Part shown: piece after piece, positions 8,236 through 17,300 of the stretch
Numbering within the stretch: the first letter of the stretch is position 1
Layout: every line of letters begins with the position of its first letter
NCBI GenBank assembly: GCA_905182155.1
Contig: CAJJAX010000049.1
Span: forward strand, 1-47,506
Source: an uncultured Pseudomonadales bacterium
Lineage (GTDB): Bacteria; Pseudomonadota; Gammaproteobacteria; Pseudomonadales; Azotimanducaceae
DNA: 47,506 bases
Reading direction: 5' to 3'
Made by a program: the position numbers and the translations under genes
The notes under the pieces: generated by a model
Database searches by the model: none
Told to the model about the DNA's origin: nothing
The model's input: the letters and a program-made list of their open reading frames with translations, nothing else

Positions 8236-9705
8236 ATGAACGACAATACCGCGACACAAGCTGTTGTAGAACTCAACGACGGCGCCTTAATGGGTGAAAT
8301 CAAAGATCAGGTTTATCTGTTTGCTGGCATCCCCTATGCTGCACCCCCCATTGGCGCTGCGCGTTTTAAAGCGGCTCAGCCAGTTGAACCCTGGGAAGGC
8401 ATTCGAGATGCAACCCGATTTGGCCCGGCGGCACCCCAGACCCCATCGGGCGGCATGACGGACCGGGTTCCTGTGCGTTGGGATGAAAACTGCCTAACGC
8501 TCAACGTGTCGACGCCCAGCATCACCGGCGACAAGAAGGCCGTGTTGGTCTGGATTCATGGCGGCGCCTATCGATCTGGGCAAGGCGCCATTCCCTGGTA
8601 CAACGGCGCAAGCTTTGCAGCTCAGGGCAATATCGTGGTAGTCACCATTAATTATCGTCTTGGGGCGCTGGGCTTTACCGATCTATCAAGCTTTGCCGAA
8701 GGCTATGAAACCTCGGGCGTGAACGGCCTGCTCGATCAAATCAAAGCCCTAGAATGGGTGCAGCGTAATATCGCGCAGTTTGGCGGGGACCCGGGCCGGG
8801 TAACCATCGCTGGCGAGTCGGCTGGCGCCTTTTCGGTGACCACCCTTTTGGGATCGCCTCGGGCAAAAGGTTTGTTTCATCGCGCAATTCCCCAAAGTGG
8901 CGCCGCGCATCACACCTTAACCCAAGACCAAGGCCGCCGCGTTGCCGAGCTTCTAATGCAAGAAACCCAAGCAACGACCGTTCAAGCGTTAGTCGATTGC
9001 TCGGTTGACAGCATTTTAACCGCGCAGAATAAAGCGTCCGCCCGCTACCACAACGAAGACCTCTCACCCGGCGTGCAAGCGTTTTATCCCGTTTCCGGCA
9101 ACGACGTCATACCCACAACCCTACTGGACGCCATTGCCTCCGGGGTTGGCCACGATATCCCAATGCTGCTCGGAACCAATCAAGACGAAGCAAGCTTGTT
9201 CATCCTAGGTTCGGTCGATGCAGACGCAGCCAAGGCTCAAAGCCTAACCTATGGTCAGGCCGAGCTGTATGAACACTATGGCGCGCACTTCCCGAACTTC
9301 AGCAGCACTCAGATCGCTGTGCGAATGTCGACTGACTTCTCTTTTAAGATCCCCGCAGTCAGGCTCGCGGAGCTTCGTGCGGGCTTTGATGCAGAAACTT
9401 ATGTCTATCAGTTCAACTGGTCATCACGAGTCCCAAACCTGGGCGCAACCCATGCCCTTGAGATTCCGTTTGTATTTAATATGCTGCATGCGTCGGGCGT
9501 TACGGCGTTTATTGGCCCGGGCGAGCTGCCGCAGAACCTAGCAAGCAACATGCACGACATCTGGACCCGCTTCATTAATGGCGAGCACCCGGGTTGGCCG
9601 AGCTACCAACAATCTGATCGCGCTGTCATGCATTTTGATGAAACATCAAAATTGGTGCACCAGGATTATGAGGCTGTCATTGGCCTTTGGGCGGGCCTAC
9701 GCTAG
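8236..9705 (+). CDS. Type B carboxylesterase/lipase
   Basis: A 489-residue alpha/beta hydrolase of the carboxylesterase type B (COesterase) family, hydrolysing carboxylic esters. Seen: the oxyanion-hole strand VLVWIHGGAY (HGG about 108-110), nucleophile elbow GESAG (S195), the acidic residue in GTNQDEASLF (E318) and the histidine in GATHALEIPFVF (H404). The triad is complete. No signal peptide is visible, so it is probably cytoplasmic. I chose the ATG at 8236 because AAGGAA precedes it and the family's VELNDGALMG strand begins just after. It is divergent from the molybdenum hydroxylase operon. A shared pathway is possible but not shown. Confidence 0.92.
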   Translation: MNDNTATQAVVELNDGALMGEIKDQVYLFAGIPYAAPPIGAARFKAAQPVEPWEGIRDATRFGPAAPQTPSGGMTDRVPVRWDENCLTLNVSTPSITGDKKAVLVWIHGGAYRSGQGAIPWYNGASFAAQGNIVVVTINYRLGALGFTDLSSFAEGYETSGVNGLLDQIKALEWVQRNIAQFGGDPGRVTIAGESAGAFSVTTLLGSPRAKGLFHRAIPQSGAAHHTLTQDQGRRVAELLMQETQATTVQALVDCSVDSILTAQNKASARYHNEDLSPGVQAFYPVSGNDVIPTTLLDAIASGVGHDIPMLLGTNQDEASLFILGSVDADAAKAQSLTYGQAELYEHYGAHFPNFSSTQIAVRMSTDFSFKIPAVRLAELRAGFDAETYVYQFNWSSRVPNLGATHALEIPFVFNMLHASGVTAFIGPGELPQNLASNMHDIWTRFINGEHPGWPSYQQSDRAVMHFDETSKLVHQDYEAVIGLWAGLR

Positions 9706-9709
9706 GCCC
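9693..9709. terminator. Hairpin over the esterase stop codon
   Basis: GGGCCTA and TAGGCCC are perfect 7-bp inverted arms around CGC, and the esterase TAG lies in the second arm. It sits between two convergent genes and could end both transcripts. No T-run follows. Confidence 0.45.
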
Positions 9710-9722
9710 AGATGAGCGTGGG

Positions 9723-10193
9723 TTATTCGGGCGCGTCGCCAACGATCGGCTCAAGGTTAAATTGCAGCACCACGTGTCGCGTTGCGGCAATGGCTAAATC
9801 CCCTGGGTTCGGCTGAAGCTTAAAATTAAGGCGAACGCCAGCAAATAAAGCATCGATTGGATTGTGCGCAATCAACTTCCGCATTTGCTGCCCAATGGCG
9901 TCGGCGTTGTCGGAAACCAACTGAACCGGTGCCTGCATCCGGCGCCCTCGGTATATCAGTGTCGCAGAAGGGGCGTCTTGTAAGTTACGCCACCAGAGGT
10001 TTTCGCCCAGGGTCAGGCAAATTAGGCTCTCGGACTGCTTGGCATAACTCACCGGAATTCGGTAGATGCGGCCCGATCGGCGGCCCGTAATCTCGAGCAA
10101 CATCAGCTGAAAACTGATTAATCCATGCAGCCTCGACTGCAATAGCCACGCAACGAACGGGTTGATCGTCCTGAAAAAAAATTTCACAGCCAA
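9723..10193 (-). CDS. Nitroreductase/deazaflavin-dependent (Ddn-like) family protein
   Basis: A 156-residue split-barrel protein resembling the F420H2-dependent quinone reductase/nitroreductase family (Ddn, PF04075). The hallmark is LEITGRRSGRIYRIPVSY (about residues 32-49), followed by WWRNLQDAP and an arginine-rich strand. The open frame has no ATG: it starts at TTG (10193) or at the GTG two codons later, and neither has a clear ribosome site. An in-frame stop lies six codons upstream. In organisms without F420 such proteins may use another cofactor. Activity is unknown. It converges on the esterase gene. Confidence 0.65.
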   Translation of the reverse strand: MAVKFFFRTINPFVAWLLQSRLHGLISFQLMLLEITGRRSGRIYRIPVSYAKQSESLICLTLGENLWWRNLQDAPSATLIYRGRRMQAPVQLVSDNADAIGQQMRKLIAHNPIDALFAGVRLNFKLQPNPGDLAIAATRHVVLQFNLEPIVGDAPE

Positions 10194-10439
10194 TCGGTCA
10201 TAAGATGTTCATACCCTTGCATGCTGTTGCGCCTTACTTGCGGCAGATAGACCTGCCTTGCTCAGTATACGTCGTGACCGACCGATGGGATGCCTTGGAT
10301 CAATGGCATTGCAAAGCCTCTAAGACCAAATGACCCAGGGCATCGCTTACGCCCTTCACAACTGCAGCGCGTCGGGTCGCACAACGCGTCTTTAATGCCC
10401 GCCAACAACAGCAGATTCCCGACAGCCGGTTGAGCTGTT

Positions 10440-11849
10440 ATGGTTGAGCAAAGCGCTTCCAACGAGTTCAGCGTGCAATTCCTAAACGCCAAGACACCCG
10501 TCTATACAACCCTTCCCCGAAGTGTGATCCTCGCGTACGCCGCCCCGCGAATCGCGTTCGGCATTATGGGCACTTTATTTGTGGTGTACTTTATGAAGTT
10601 CGCCACCGACGTCTTACTCATCGCGCCAGCCGTCATTGGCACCATCCTAGCGGTCGGCCGGCTGTGGGATGGCATCACCGACCCCATTATCGGCTTTTTG
10701 TCCGATCGAACCCGCTCGCTCATTGGCCGGCGACGGCTGTGGTTATTTTGCGCCGCCCTGCCGATGGCCCTATCGCTTATCGGGATCTGGTCGCCGCCCG
10801 AGTTTCTGAGCGGGGTCACGTTAATCATTTGGATAACCATTTGCCTTTTGCTGTACGAGACCGCGCAAACCGCCTTTTATGTTCCCCATGGCGCACTGTC
10901 CATCGAATTGACCCAGGACTATCACGACCGAACCCGACTGTATGGCCTTAGCCATATGATCGGCATCTTTGGCGTGGCAGCAGGACTCCTGTCCTTGGAA
11001 TTCATGCAACAAGCAGAAGACAAAAGGCTCTTCGCGTTCCAATTATCCATGTTTGCGGCCGCGGCGATTGCCCTACTGGTTATCTGGACCACCTACCTGC
11101 TACCGGAACGTACCGATTATCAAGGCCGGGCCTTTAAAAACCCCTATCAAACGTTTATGGATATCCTCCGAAACCCACACGCCAGACTGCTGCTCATCGT
11201 CTATGGCATTGAAACGTTTGGCGGCGCTACCCTCGGAATCCTTGCCGCCTACGCCGCCGAGTACGTTGTTAAAATGGATTCGCTGGTCATTATTTTGGTT
11301 GTTTATCAAATTCCGCAATTTCTATTCGCACCGCTTTGGATTCGTTTTTCAAAGCTCACCGGCAAGCGCAACCTATGGATCATCGGAACCCTCATCTCGG
11401 CTGCGTCCTACGGCAGCCTCTTCTTTGCGGGCGCCGGCAATGACCTTTATGTTTATGCCTGCTGTTTTTTTGCCGGCGTTGGGGCCGGTGCCGGCGCCGT
11501 GCTGCCGCCCTCGATTCAGGCTGACATTGTTGATTACGATGAATTCGTGACCGGCGAGCGCAAAGAGGGCGCTTATCTCGCGGTCTGGAATTTAGTGCGC
11601 AAAATCGCCGGCTCTATTACCGCCTTTATTGTGGGCCTGGCGTTACAATTTTCTGGTTTTGAACCGAATGTCGAGCAATCCCAGGCCACCCAAGACACCA
11701 TCCGATGGCTTTTGGCGCTCATGCCCTGCGCCTGTTATATTGTCGGCGCGATTTTGCTCATGCGATTTTCTTTTAATGAGCCAGAACATAAAGCGGTTCG
11801 GGCGGCATTAGACGAGCGCCGTCAACGCGAACAGGTCAATCCGCGTTAA
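10440..11849 (+). CDS. GPH-family MFS transporter (MelB-like)
   Basis: A 469-residue inner-membrane protein with about 12 hydrophobic segments. GRLWDGITDPIIGFLSDRTR (about residues 73-92) is the glycoside-pentoside-hexuronide:cation symporter signature, with D77 and D81 matching the cation-site aspartates of MelB. ADIVDYDEFVTGERKEGAY, late in the protein, is the second family motif. Many family members in environmental bacteria lie beside catabolic genes and need not carry sugars. The ATG at 10440 has only a weak GAG before it. A tandem T-rich repeat follows the stop directly. Confidence 0.85.
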   Translation: MVEQSASNEFSVQFLNAKTPVYTTLPRSVILAYAAPRIAFGIMGTLFVVYFMKFATDVLLIAPAVIGTILAVGRLWDGITDPIIGFLSDRTRSLIGRRRLWLFCAALPMALSLIGIWSPPEFLSGVTLIIWITICLLLYETAQTAFYVPHGALSIELTQDYHDRTRLYGLSHMIGIFGVAAGLLSLEFMQQAEDKRLFAFQLSMFAAAAIALLVIWTTYLLPERTDYQGRAFKNPYQTFMDILRNPHARLLLIVYGIETFGGATLGILAAYAAEYVVKMDSLVIILVVYQIPQFLFAPLWIRFSKLTGKRNLWIIGTLISAASYGSLFFAGAGNDLYVYACCFFAGVGAGAGAVLPPSIQADIVDYDEFVTGERKEGAYLAVWNLVRKIAGSITAFIVGLALQFSGFEPNVEQSQATQDTIRWLLALMPCACYIVGAILLMRFSFNEPEHKAVRAALDERRQREQVNPR

Positions 11850-11850
11850 A

Positions 11851-11936
11851 GGCTTTTTTAACCGCTAACGGCATTTTTTTAACCGCTAATGGCTTTTTTT
11901 AACCGCTAATGGCTTTTTTAACCGCTAATGGCTTTG
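11851..11936. repeat. Tandem 19-21 bp repeat after the GPH transporter
   Basis: Four full units and part of a fifth of a sequence close to AACCGCTAATGGCTTTTTTT, starting right after the transporter stop. Units begin at about 11851, 11870, 11891, 11911 and 11930. They differ mainly in T-run length. The array may act in termination or may be a slippage-prone minisatellite. It resembles the array at 22.2 kb. Confidence 0.85.
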
Positions 11937-12025
11937 CATTACTGAAGGTGCTTGGCTGCCACAGACTCGACACCGCCATAGGCGCTATTAACTTTTAATA
12001 ATTTCAACTTAATAAAAGGATTCCT

Positions 12026-12997
12026 ATGAACCAGCTTGGCGCACTATGGCCTGTCAGCCAATACACTCTCGGCGGCGGTGGGATCGGACAAGTTTGGGGG
12101 CCAACCGATCGCGCGGAGGCCATCGCAACGGTGCGAGCGGCCGTGGACCAAGGGGTCACGCTGCTCGACCTTGCGCCAATGTATGGTCGCGGCGAGGCCG
12201 AGCAGGTCGTGGGCGCGGCATTCGATGGTCGCCTGCCCGAAGGCATTCGCGTCACGTCGAAATGCTTACTCGCAACCGACACAACCCAGGCCATTGCAGA
12301 TCGCTTGGAAAAGTCCGTCATGCGCAGCTTAGAAAGTCTGAAGACCGATCACATCGATTTGTTTTTCCTACACTCCCAGGTCATCTTAGATGATTACCAG
12401 TTCCCCGCGCCGATAAACGAAACCCAAACGCAGTGGTCTGTCACCAAAACGTGTTTCGATGAGGCCGTAAGGCCCGCCTTCGAGGCCCTCATATCCAGAG
12501 GACTGATTGGCGCGTGGGGCGTAACCGGGACGGGCCATCCGGATGCCATTGAACAAATTTTAGCCAGCGACAAACCGCCGCATGCCGTGCAACTGATTAG
12601 CAATCTGTTAGACAGCCCTGGCGCGATCAAACGCTATCCAGAACCTGCTCGACCGCGCGCCCTTATGGCCCAGGCCGCAACAAACAGCATTGGCGTGATG
12701 GGTATTCGCGCGGTCCAAGCCGGCGCTTTGTGTGCTGACTTCGATCGGCCTGTGCCAGCGGATCACCCCGCGATGCAGCCGATGCAGCCGATGCAGCCGA
12801 TGCAGCCGATGCAGCCGATGCAGCCGATGGACCCGGCGGTGGTGGCGCATCGTTATGCGTTAGCAATGGCTGGGGTATCAACCGTTGTTCTCGGCGTTAA
12901 AAACCGGCAAGAACTCATGGCCTGCCTCGATGGCGGCGGACCTTTGACAGCGGAACAGGTCGCGATGGTCGATGACCTTGGATTACAAATTCCCTGA
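12026..12997 (+). CDS. Aldo/keto reductase
   Basis: A 323-residue (alpha/beta)8-barrel NAD(P)H oxidoreductase. The catalytic tetrad can be placed: D in TLLDLAPMYG, Y in the same motif (MYGRGEAEQ), K in VTSKCLL and H in DLFFLHSQ. AMAGVSTVVLGVKNRQEL near the end is the cofactor-binding strand. It is similar in length to the D-threo-aldose dehydrogenase/pyridoxal dehydrogenase-like branch, but the substrate is not resolvable. An oddity is an MQP tripeptide repeated six times at about residues 250-267, in a loop before the last helices. The start has AAAGGA five bases upstream. A terminator-like hairpin follows. Confidence 0.88.
   Translation: MNQLGALWPVSQYTLGGGGIGQVWGPTDRAEAIATVRAAVDQGVTLLDLAPMYGRGEAEQVVGAAFDGRLPEGIRVTSKCLLATDTTQAIADRLEKSVMRSLESLKTDHIDLFFLHSQVILDDYQFPAPINETQTQWSVTKTCFDEAVRPAFEALISRGLIGAWGVTGTGHPDAIEQILASDKPPHAVQLISNLLDSPGAIKRYPEPARPRALMAQAATNSIGVMGIRAVQAGALCADFDRPVPADHPAMQPMQPMQPMQPMQPMQPMDPAVVAHRYALAMAGVSTVVLGVKNRQELMACLDGGGPLTAEQVAMVDDLGLQIP
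12773..12826 (+). repeat. In-frame 9-bp repeat (ATGCAGCCG) x6
   Basis: Six identical 9-bp copies inside the aldo/keto reductase gene encode Met-Gln-Pro repeats. The copies are perfect at the nucleotide level, which suggests recent slippage expansion. Confidence 0.95.
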
Positions 12998-13038
12998 CGG
13001 CGCCGGATGCGCTCGGCACACCGATAGTCTTAGGGGTT

Positions 13039-13064
13039 AACCGCATCGGCTGAGCCGACGGTTT
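13039..13064 (+). terminator. Rho-independent-like terminator after the aldo/keto reductase
   Basis: AACCG, a CA bulge and TCGGC pair with GCCGA and CGGTT around a TGA loop, followed by TT. A competing outer pairing exists between ACCGCAT (13040-13046) and ATGCGGT (13066-13072). Confidence 0.6.
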
Positions 13065-13103
13065 TATGCGGTATCTAGACCCTATTTTTAAGGCTTTGAC
13101 CGT

Positions 13104-13109
13104 TATACT
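13104..13109 (+). promoter_or_regulatory. Possible -10 box for the M16 protease gene
   Basis: TATACT lies 41 bases before the ATG, between a terminator and the gene. No good -35 hexamer stands at the usual distance, so this is weak. Confidence 0.25.
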
Positions 13110-13150
13110 ATCTTTTCAAAATCATCACTATTTTCAGACTAGGAACCGCT

Positions 13151-15949
13151 ATGACCCGTCTCGGTAAGTCCGCCCAATTCGGGCTCTTTGTTGTCGCAAG
13201 CCTGGCTTTGATCACAAGCTGTACTACGACCCCAACGACAACCCCCACGTCCGACCCAGTCGTCGCCGACGTCGTCGTCAAGAGCCCGAACGATCAACGT
13301 GACTATGCGCATGTCACCCTCGACAACGGCCTGCGCGTACTGCTCATATCAGACCCAGACGCGGATAAGTCCGCCGCTGCGTTGGTTGCGTTTCGAGGCA
13401 GCTTTCATGACCCAGACGAGCGGCCCGGACTCGCACACTTTTTAGAGCACATGTTGTTCATCGGGACCGAGAAATACCCCGAGCCAGACGGTTATTTTGC
13501 GTTTGTTCAAAAACATGGCGGTAGCTCAAATGCTTATACAGCCACCGATCACACCAATTATTTTTTCGATATTCAACCGGACTATTTCACCGAAGGCTTA
13601 GATCGCTTTGCCCAGTTTTTTATCTCGCCGCTGCTCGACAAAGAGTATGTTGACCGCGAAAAAAATGCGGTGCATTCAGAGTACCAAATGCAGATCAAAG
13701 AGGATGGCTGGCGCGGCTTTATGGTTCAGAAGGTTGCGATGAACCCTGAGCACCCGATGTCCAAATTCAATATCGGCACCCTCGACACCCTCGACGGTGA
13801 TGCCTACAGCGCGCTGATTACTTTTTTCGAAGGCCATTATTCCGCCAACCAGATGGGCGCTGTGATTCTTCACAACGAGCCCATTGCAACCCTTAAGCCT
13901 TGGGTCACCGAGCTCTTAGGCCAAGTTCCTAATAGAAACTTGCCGAACCTGGACCTGCAAACGCCCTTGACCGCCCCTGGACAATTGCCCGCAACCTTGC
14001 GCCATCAAACCTTAAAGTCGGATCGAAGCGTCTCCTTTGCGTTTCCGATTCCCGCCATTGACCCGTATTACCAAACAAAACCAACCGGCTATATTGGGTC
14101 GCTGATCGGCCACGAGGGGCAAGGCAGTCTGCACCAGCTGCTGACCCAAAAAGGCTGGATTACCGGGCTGGGCGCCGGCAGCGAGAATATCGATCAAGCC
14201 AACGCGATCTTTGAGATCAATGTTCAGCTCACCGAAGCCGGCATGAACCAAGTACCCGCCATCACGGACCTCGTTTTCGACTACATTAATTTGCTGCGGA
14301 CCGAAAAAGCGCAAGCTTGGCTGTATCGTGAGGCCGCAACCGTTGCGACCTTAGGTTTTCGGTTTCGGGAGCAGGCCCCCTCCATCTCCGCGGTCCAGAG
14401 CCTCGCGCCAAATCTGATGAAGTTCCCAGCAACGGATCTTTTGGTTGCGCCCTACCTTCTCGAAAACTTTGATGCCGAGCTCATCGACAGCTACTTGGGA
14501 TACCTGCGCCCCGATAATGTTCTTGTGACCGTTGCGGGCCCTGAGATTGAAGGCGACCAAACTGAAAAATGGTTTAACGTTGCCTACTCGCTGACAACCG
14601 GTATCGAGCGCACTGATGCTGCGGCAACCGCACTGAAGCTGCCAACCCCCAATCCATTTTTACCGGAAGACTTAACGCTGATTGAAGCGGGTAACAACGT
14701 GCCCCAACCAATGGCCAATACCGGTCCTATGGCGTTTTACCTCGCCTCCGACACCGAGTTTGGGGTGCCGCGCGCAATGCTGCACGTGAGCCTCAGGCGA
14801 CCCAATGGCCTGATCTCGGTCTCGGATGTTGTTCGAGCCCGCCTATATCGAAACTTAGTGGAAGACGACCTCAATGCCTTGTCCTACCCCGCCCTTCTGG
14901 CAGGCGTAAGCTACGGCATCTCGACCCCAGACCGCGGCTTCCGAATTAGCCTCGGCGGCTACCAGGACAAACAAAGCGAACTCTTACAAGTGGTCTTAGA
15001 CAGACTGACGAGCCTTTTGATCAACCCCGATCGGTTTGATGTTTTAAAAACCGAGCTCGAAAACAGCTTACAGGACTCCTTTAAAAACCGTCCCTTCCAA
15101 CAAGGCTTTGATCGCTTAAGAAATAACTTGCTGTCTTCCTCCTGGCCCGCGGATGTACAACTTGCCGAATTGGCAACGGTAACCCCTGAAAACCTTGGGC
15201 TCTGGCGAGACACCTACTTTAAGCAAGTTGGCGTTGAGGCCCTGGCAGTTGGCAACCTGGATCTCATCGCAGCAAAACGAATCCAAGACCAATTGGCCAA
15301 TAGCTTAGCCATTGCATCGATCCCTGCGGCCGCACCGATCGTGACCCAAATCGAGGCGTCAATGACCGAGGTCATGGCCATCGATCATAACGACGCATCC
15401 TTGGTGTTTTATCTTCAAAATATTGATGACTCAATTCTTGAGACCGCTAAAAGCAACCTGCTAGGCCACATCATTGCGCCTGAATACTTTTCAAAACTCC
15501 GCACGGAACAACAACTGGGCTACGTCGTGTCCGCGTTTAGTCCAGAATTCGAGCAACAAAGCGGCATTGGTTTTGTCATTCAATCGCCCTCCGCACCGGC
15601 GTCGACATTGCATGAGAAAACCCTCGAATTTCTGAGCAATGAAGTGACGCGCCTGGCTGAAATGAGCCCTGACAACTATGCGCAGAACCAAGAAGGCCTG
15701 GTCGCGCAAGTGCTCGAGAAGGACAAAAATCTCGGCGGTCGGGCTTGGCGGTACTGGTCAGACCTGGATGAGGGATACCGTGACTTTGATGGGAACCAAC
15801 AATTAGCGGATGCCATCCTCAGCATTGATCAAGCCAGTCTGCAGACCTATCTCGATGCGATGCTCATCAAGGCTAAAAATCAGTACTTGCTGATCATGAG
15901 TGAGGGCCGATTTAAAGAAGCCGCGCCAACGATGGACAATGCGTCCTAA
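13151..15949 (+). CDS. M16 family insulinase-like metalloprotease, lipoprotein
   Basis: A 932-residue zinc peptidase of the insulysin/pitrilysin type. The signal peptide ends in the lipobox ITSC (C24), so it should be lipid-anchored, probably in the periplasm at the outer or inner membrane. The inverted zinc motif HFLEH is at 96-100 (H96, E99, H100), and the third ligand lies in EKNAVHSEY. GGSSNAYTATDHTNYFF follows, as in protease III. The length matches a full four-domain M16A enzyme. LRTEQQLGYVVSAF, near the C-terminus, is a conserved M16A block. It most likely degrades peptides in the periplasm. It is monocistronic, with a terminator-like hairpin on each side. Confidence 0.93.
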   Translation: MTRLGKSAQFGLFVVASLALITSCTTTPTTTPTSDPVVADVVVKSPNDQRDYAHVTLDNGLRVLLISDPDADKSAAALVAFRGSFHDPDERPGLAHFLEHMLFIGTEKYPEPDGYFAFVQKHGGSSNAYTATDHTNYFFDIQPDYFTEGLDRFAQFFISPLLDKEYVDREKNAVHSEYQMQIKEDGWRGFMVQKVAMNPEHPMSKFNIGTLDTLDGDAYSALITFFEGHYSANQMGAVILHNEPIATLKPWVTELLGQVPNRNLPNLDLQTPLTAPGQLPATLRHQTLKSDRSVSFAFPIPAIDPYYQTKPTGYIGSLIGHEGQGSLHQLLTQKGWITGLGAGSENIDQANAIFEINVQLTEAGMNQVPAITDLVFDYINLLRTEKAQAWLYREAATVATLGFRFREQAPSISAVQSLAPNLMKFPATDLLVAPYLLENFDAELIDSYLGYLRPDNVLVTVAGPEIEGDQTEKWFNVAYSLTTGIERTDAAATALKLPTPNPFLPEDLTLIEAGNNVPQPMANTGPMAFYLASDTEFGVPRAMLHVSLRRPNGLISVSDVVRARLYRNLVEDDLNALSYPALLAGVSYGISTPDRGFRISLGGYQDKQSELLQVVLDRLTSLLINPDRFDVLKTELENSLQDSFKNRPFQQGFDRLRNNLLSSSWPADVQLAELATVTPENLGLWRDTYFKQVGVEALAVGNLDLIAAKRIQDQLANSLAIASIPAAAPIVTQIEASMTEVMAIDHNDASLVFYLQNIDDSILETAKSNLLGHIIAPEYFSKLRTEQQLGYVVSAFSPEFEQQSGIGFVIQSPSAPASTLHEKTLEFLSNEVTRLAEMSPDNYAQNQEGLVAQVLEKDKNLGGRAWRYWSDLDEGYRDFDGNQQLADAILSIDQASLQTYLDAMLIKAKNQYLLIMSEGRFKEAAPTMDNAS

Positions 15950-15962
15950 AGCGCGCCGTCAG

Positions 15963-15988
15963 GGCAGCGAATAGGTTTCTTCGCTGCC
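15963..15988. terminator. Strong 9-bp stem hairpin after the M16 protease
   Basis: GGCAGCGAA and TTCGCTGCC form a perfect 9-bp stem with an 8-base loop, 13 bases past the protease stop. No T-run follows, so it may stabilise the 3' end as well as, or instead of, terminating. Confidence 0.55.
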
Positions 15989-16219
15989 GGCTAACAAACT
16001 AACCAGCATCAGAACGAGACATCTCAGCTTCGGCTGGCAAGGCGCGGCGCAATGACCTCAGGGCCGCAACCATCAACCTCGCGCTACCGTTACTGAACCG
16101 GCGCCGAGGAAAGCCGCCATCTGCAAAACAAGACCGCCAGCTTGCCCCGTGAAACCAATGCGCTGATCGGCTTAAAAGCGCCGCGTCGTACCTTTCAATG
16201 CCAGCAAGGTCTTAGCGCG

Positions 16220-17212
16220 TCAGAGCTTCAACAATTGTTTGCCAAAATTGGCGCCATCAAAGACCCGCTTCAGCGTTGCGGGTATCTGCTCGAATCCCGA
16301 CTGAACATCTTCTTTGTAGACCAAATCACCTTGCTGCAACCAGGTCGCTAGCCGCGCCCGAGCGGCCGGAAACTCGCTGGCGTAATCCGTCACTAAAAAC
16401 CCGGCCATCGTTGACCGCTGGAACACCAAATTAAAGTAATTTGCGGGCCCAGCTGGCAGTACCGCTTGCTCGTAGCGAGAGATGCCGCCACAAATCACCA
16501 CCCGCGCATTGAGCGCAATACAGGCCAGCGCATCGTTTAAAATGGTGCCGCCAACATTATCAAAGAACACGTTCACGCCCTTGGGGCAAGCCGCGCGAAT
16601 CGCCGCTTTGACGCGATCGTTTTTGTAATCGATGGCGTCATCAAAACCCAGCTCATTCACCAGCCACGCACATTTTTCTGGCCCACCGGCAATTCCCACG
16701 ACCCGGCAGCCGGCAAGCTTCGCCAATTGCCCAACGATCGAGCCTGTGGCGCCGGCGGCACCCGAAACCAAAACCGTATCTCCGGGCACCGGGCGGCCCA
16801 CTCGAAACAATCCAAAATAGGCGGTCAGACCCGTTCCGCCAAGCGGTCCAAGATGGGCGGCCAGTGGCGCATCAGCGGTGATCGCCTCAAGTTTCTGAGC
16901 ATCCATGACCGCATAGCGTTGCCAACCCAGACTGCCCATGACTTTCGTGCCAACCGGTAATTTACTGGTATTGGATTCAATGACTTCACCAATCCCAGTG
17001 GCATTCATCACCTGCCCGAATTCAGTTTCGGCGGCATAGCCGACGTTCTCCATCTGGCCCTTCTGGGACGGATCAAAGCTAAGCATCTCAACTTTCACCA
17101 TCACGTCACCATCGCTTAGAGCCGGCAACATCATGGTATGCCGTTTAAAGTCCGAGGTTTCTAGGGCGCGACCTTTTGGACTACCGTTAATTAACCACTG
17201 ATCATTTTCCAC
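16220..17212 (-). CDS. NADP-dependent oxidoreductase, zinc-free MDR family (CurA-like)
   Basis: A 330-residue medium-chain reductase of the leukotriene B4 dehydrogenase/CurA group, reducing activated double bonds with NADPH. Seen: MLSFDPSQKGQM, GGTGLTAYFGL, the Rossmann strand VLVSGAAGATGSIVGQLAK (about 147-165) and VFFDNVGG. The zinc-binding cysteines of alcohol dehydrogenases are absent, as expected. The start is a GTG (17212) with AGGAG six bases upstream. It lies 88 bases downstream of pyruvate kinase on the same strand and may be co-transcribed, without an obvious functional link. Confidence 0.9.
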   Translation of the reverse strand: MENDQWLINGSPKGRALETSDFKRHTMMLPALSDGDVMVKVEMLSFDPSQKGQMENVGYAAETEFGQVMNATGIGEVIESNTSKLPVGTKVMGSLGWQRYAVMDAQKLEAITADAPLAAHLGPLGGTGLTAYFGLFRVGRPVPGDTVLVSGAAGATGSIVGQLAKLAGCRVVGIAGGPEKCAWLVNELGFDDAIDYKNDRVKAAIRAACPKGVNVFFDNVGGTILNDALACIALNARVVICGGISRYEQAVLPAGPANYFNLVFQRSTMAGFLVTDYASEFPAARARLATWLQQGDLVYKEDVQSGFEQIPATLKRVFDGANFGKQLLKL

Positions 17213-17300
17213 ACAAACTCCTACCGTCTGTTTATCTAAATTTGCTCGACTCTAACGTCAACGTTGAGGCGCGCAAGCTGACCGCCAACCGGCCTAAACT

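Noticed and set aside
10969-11550. Plus-strand open frame of 193 residues
   Set aside because: It is in another frame within the GPH transporter and has no motif of its own.
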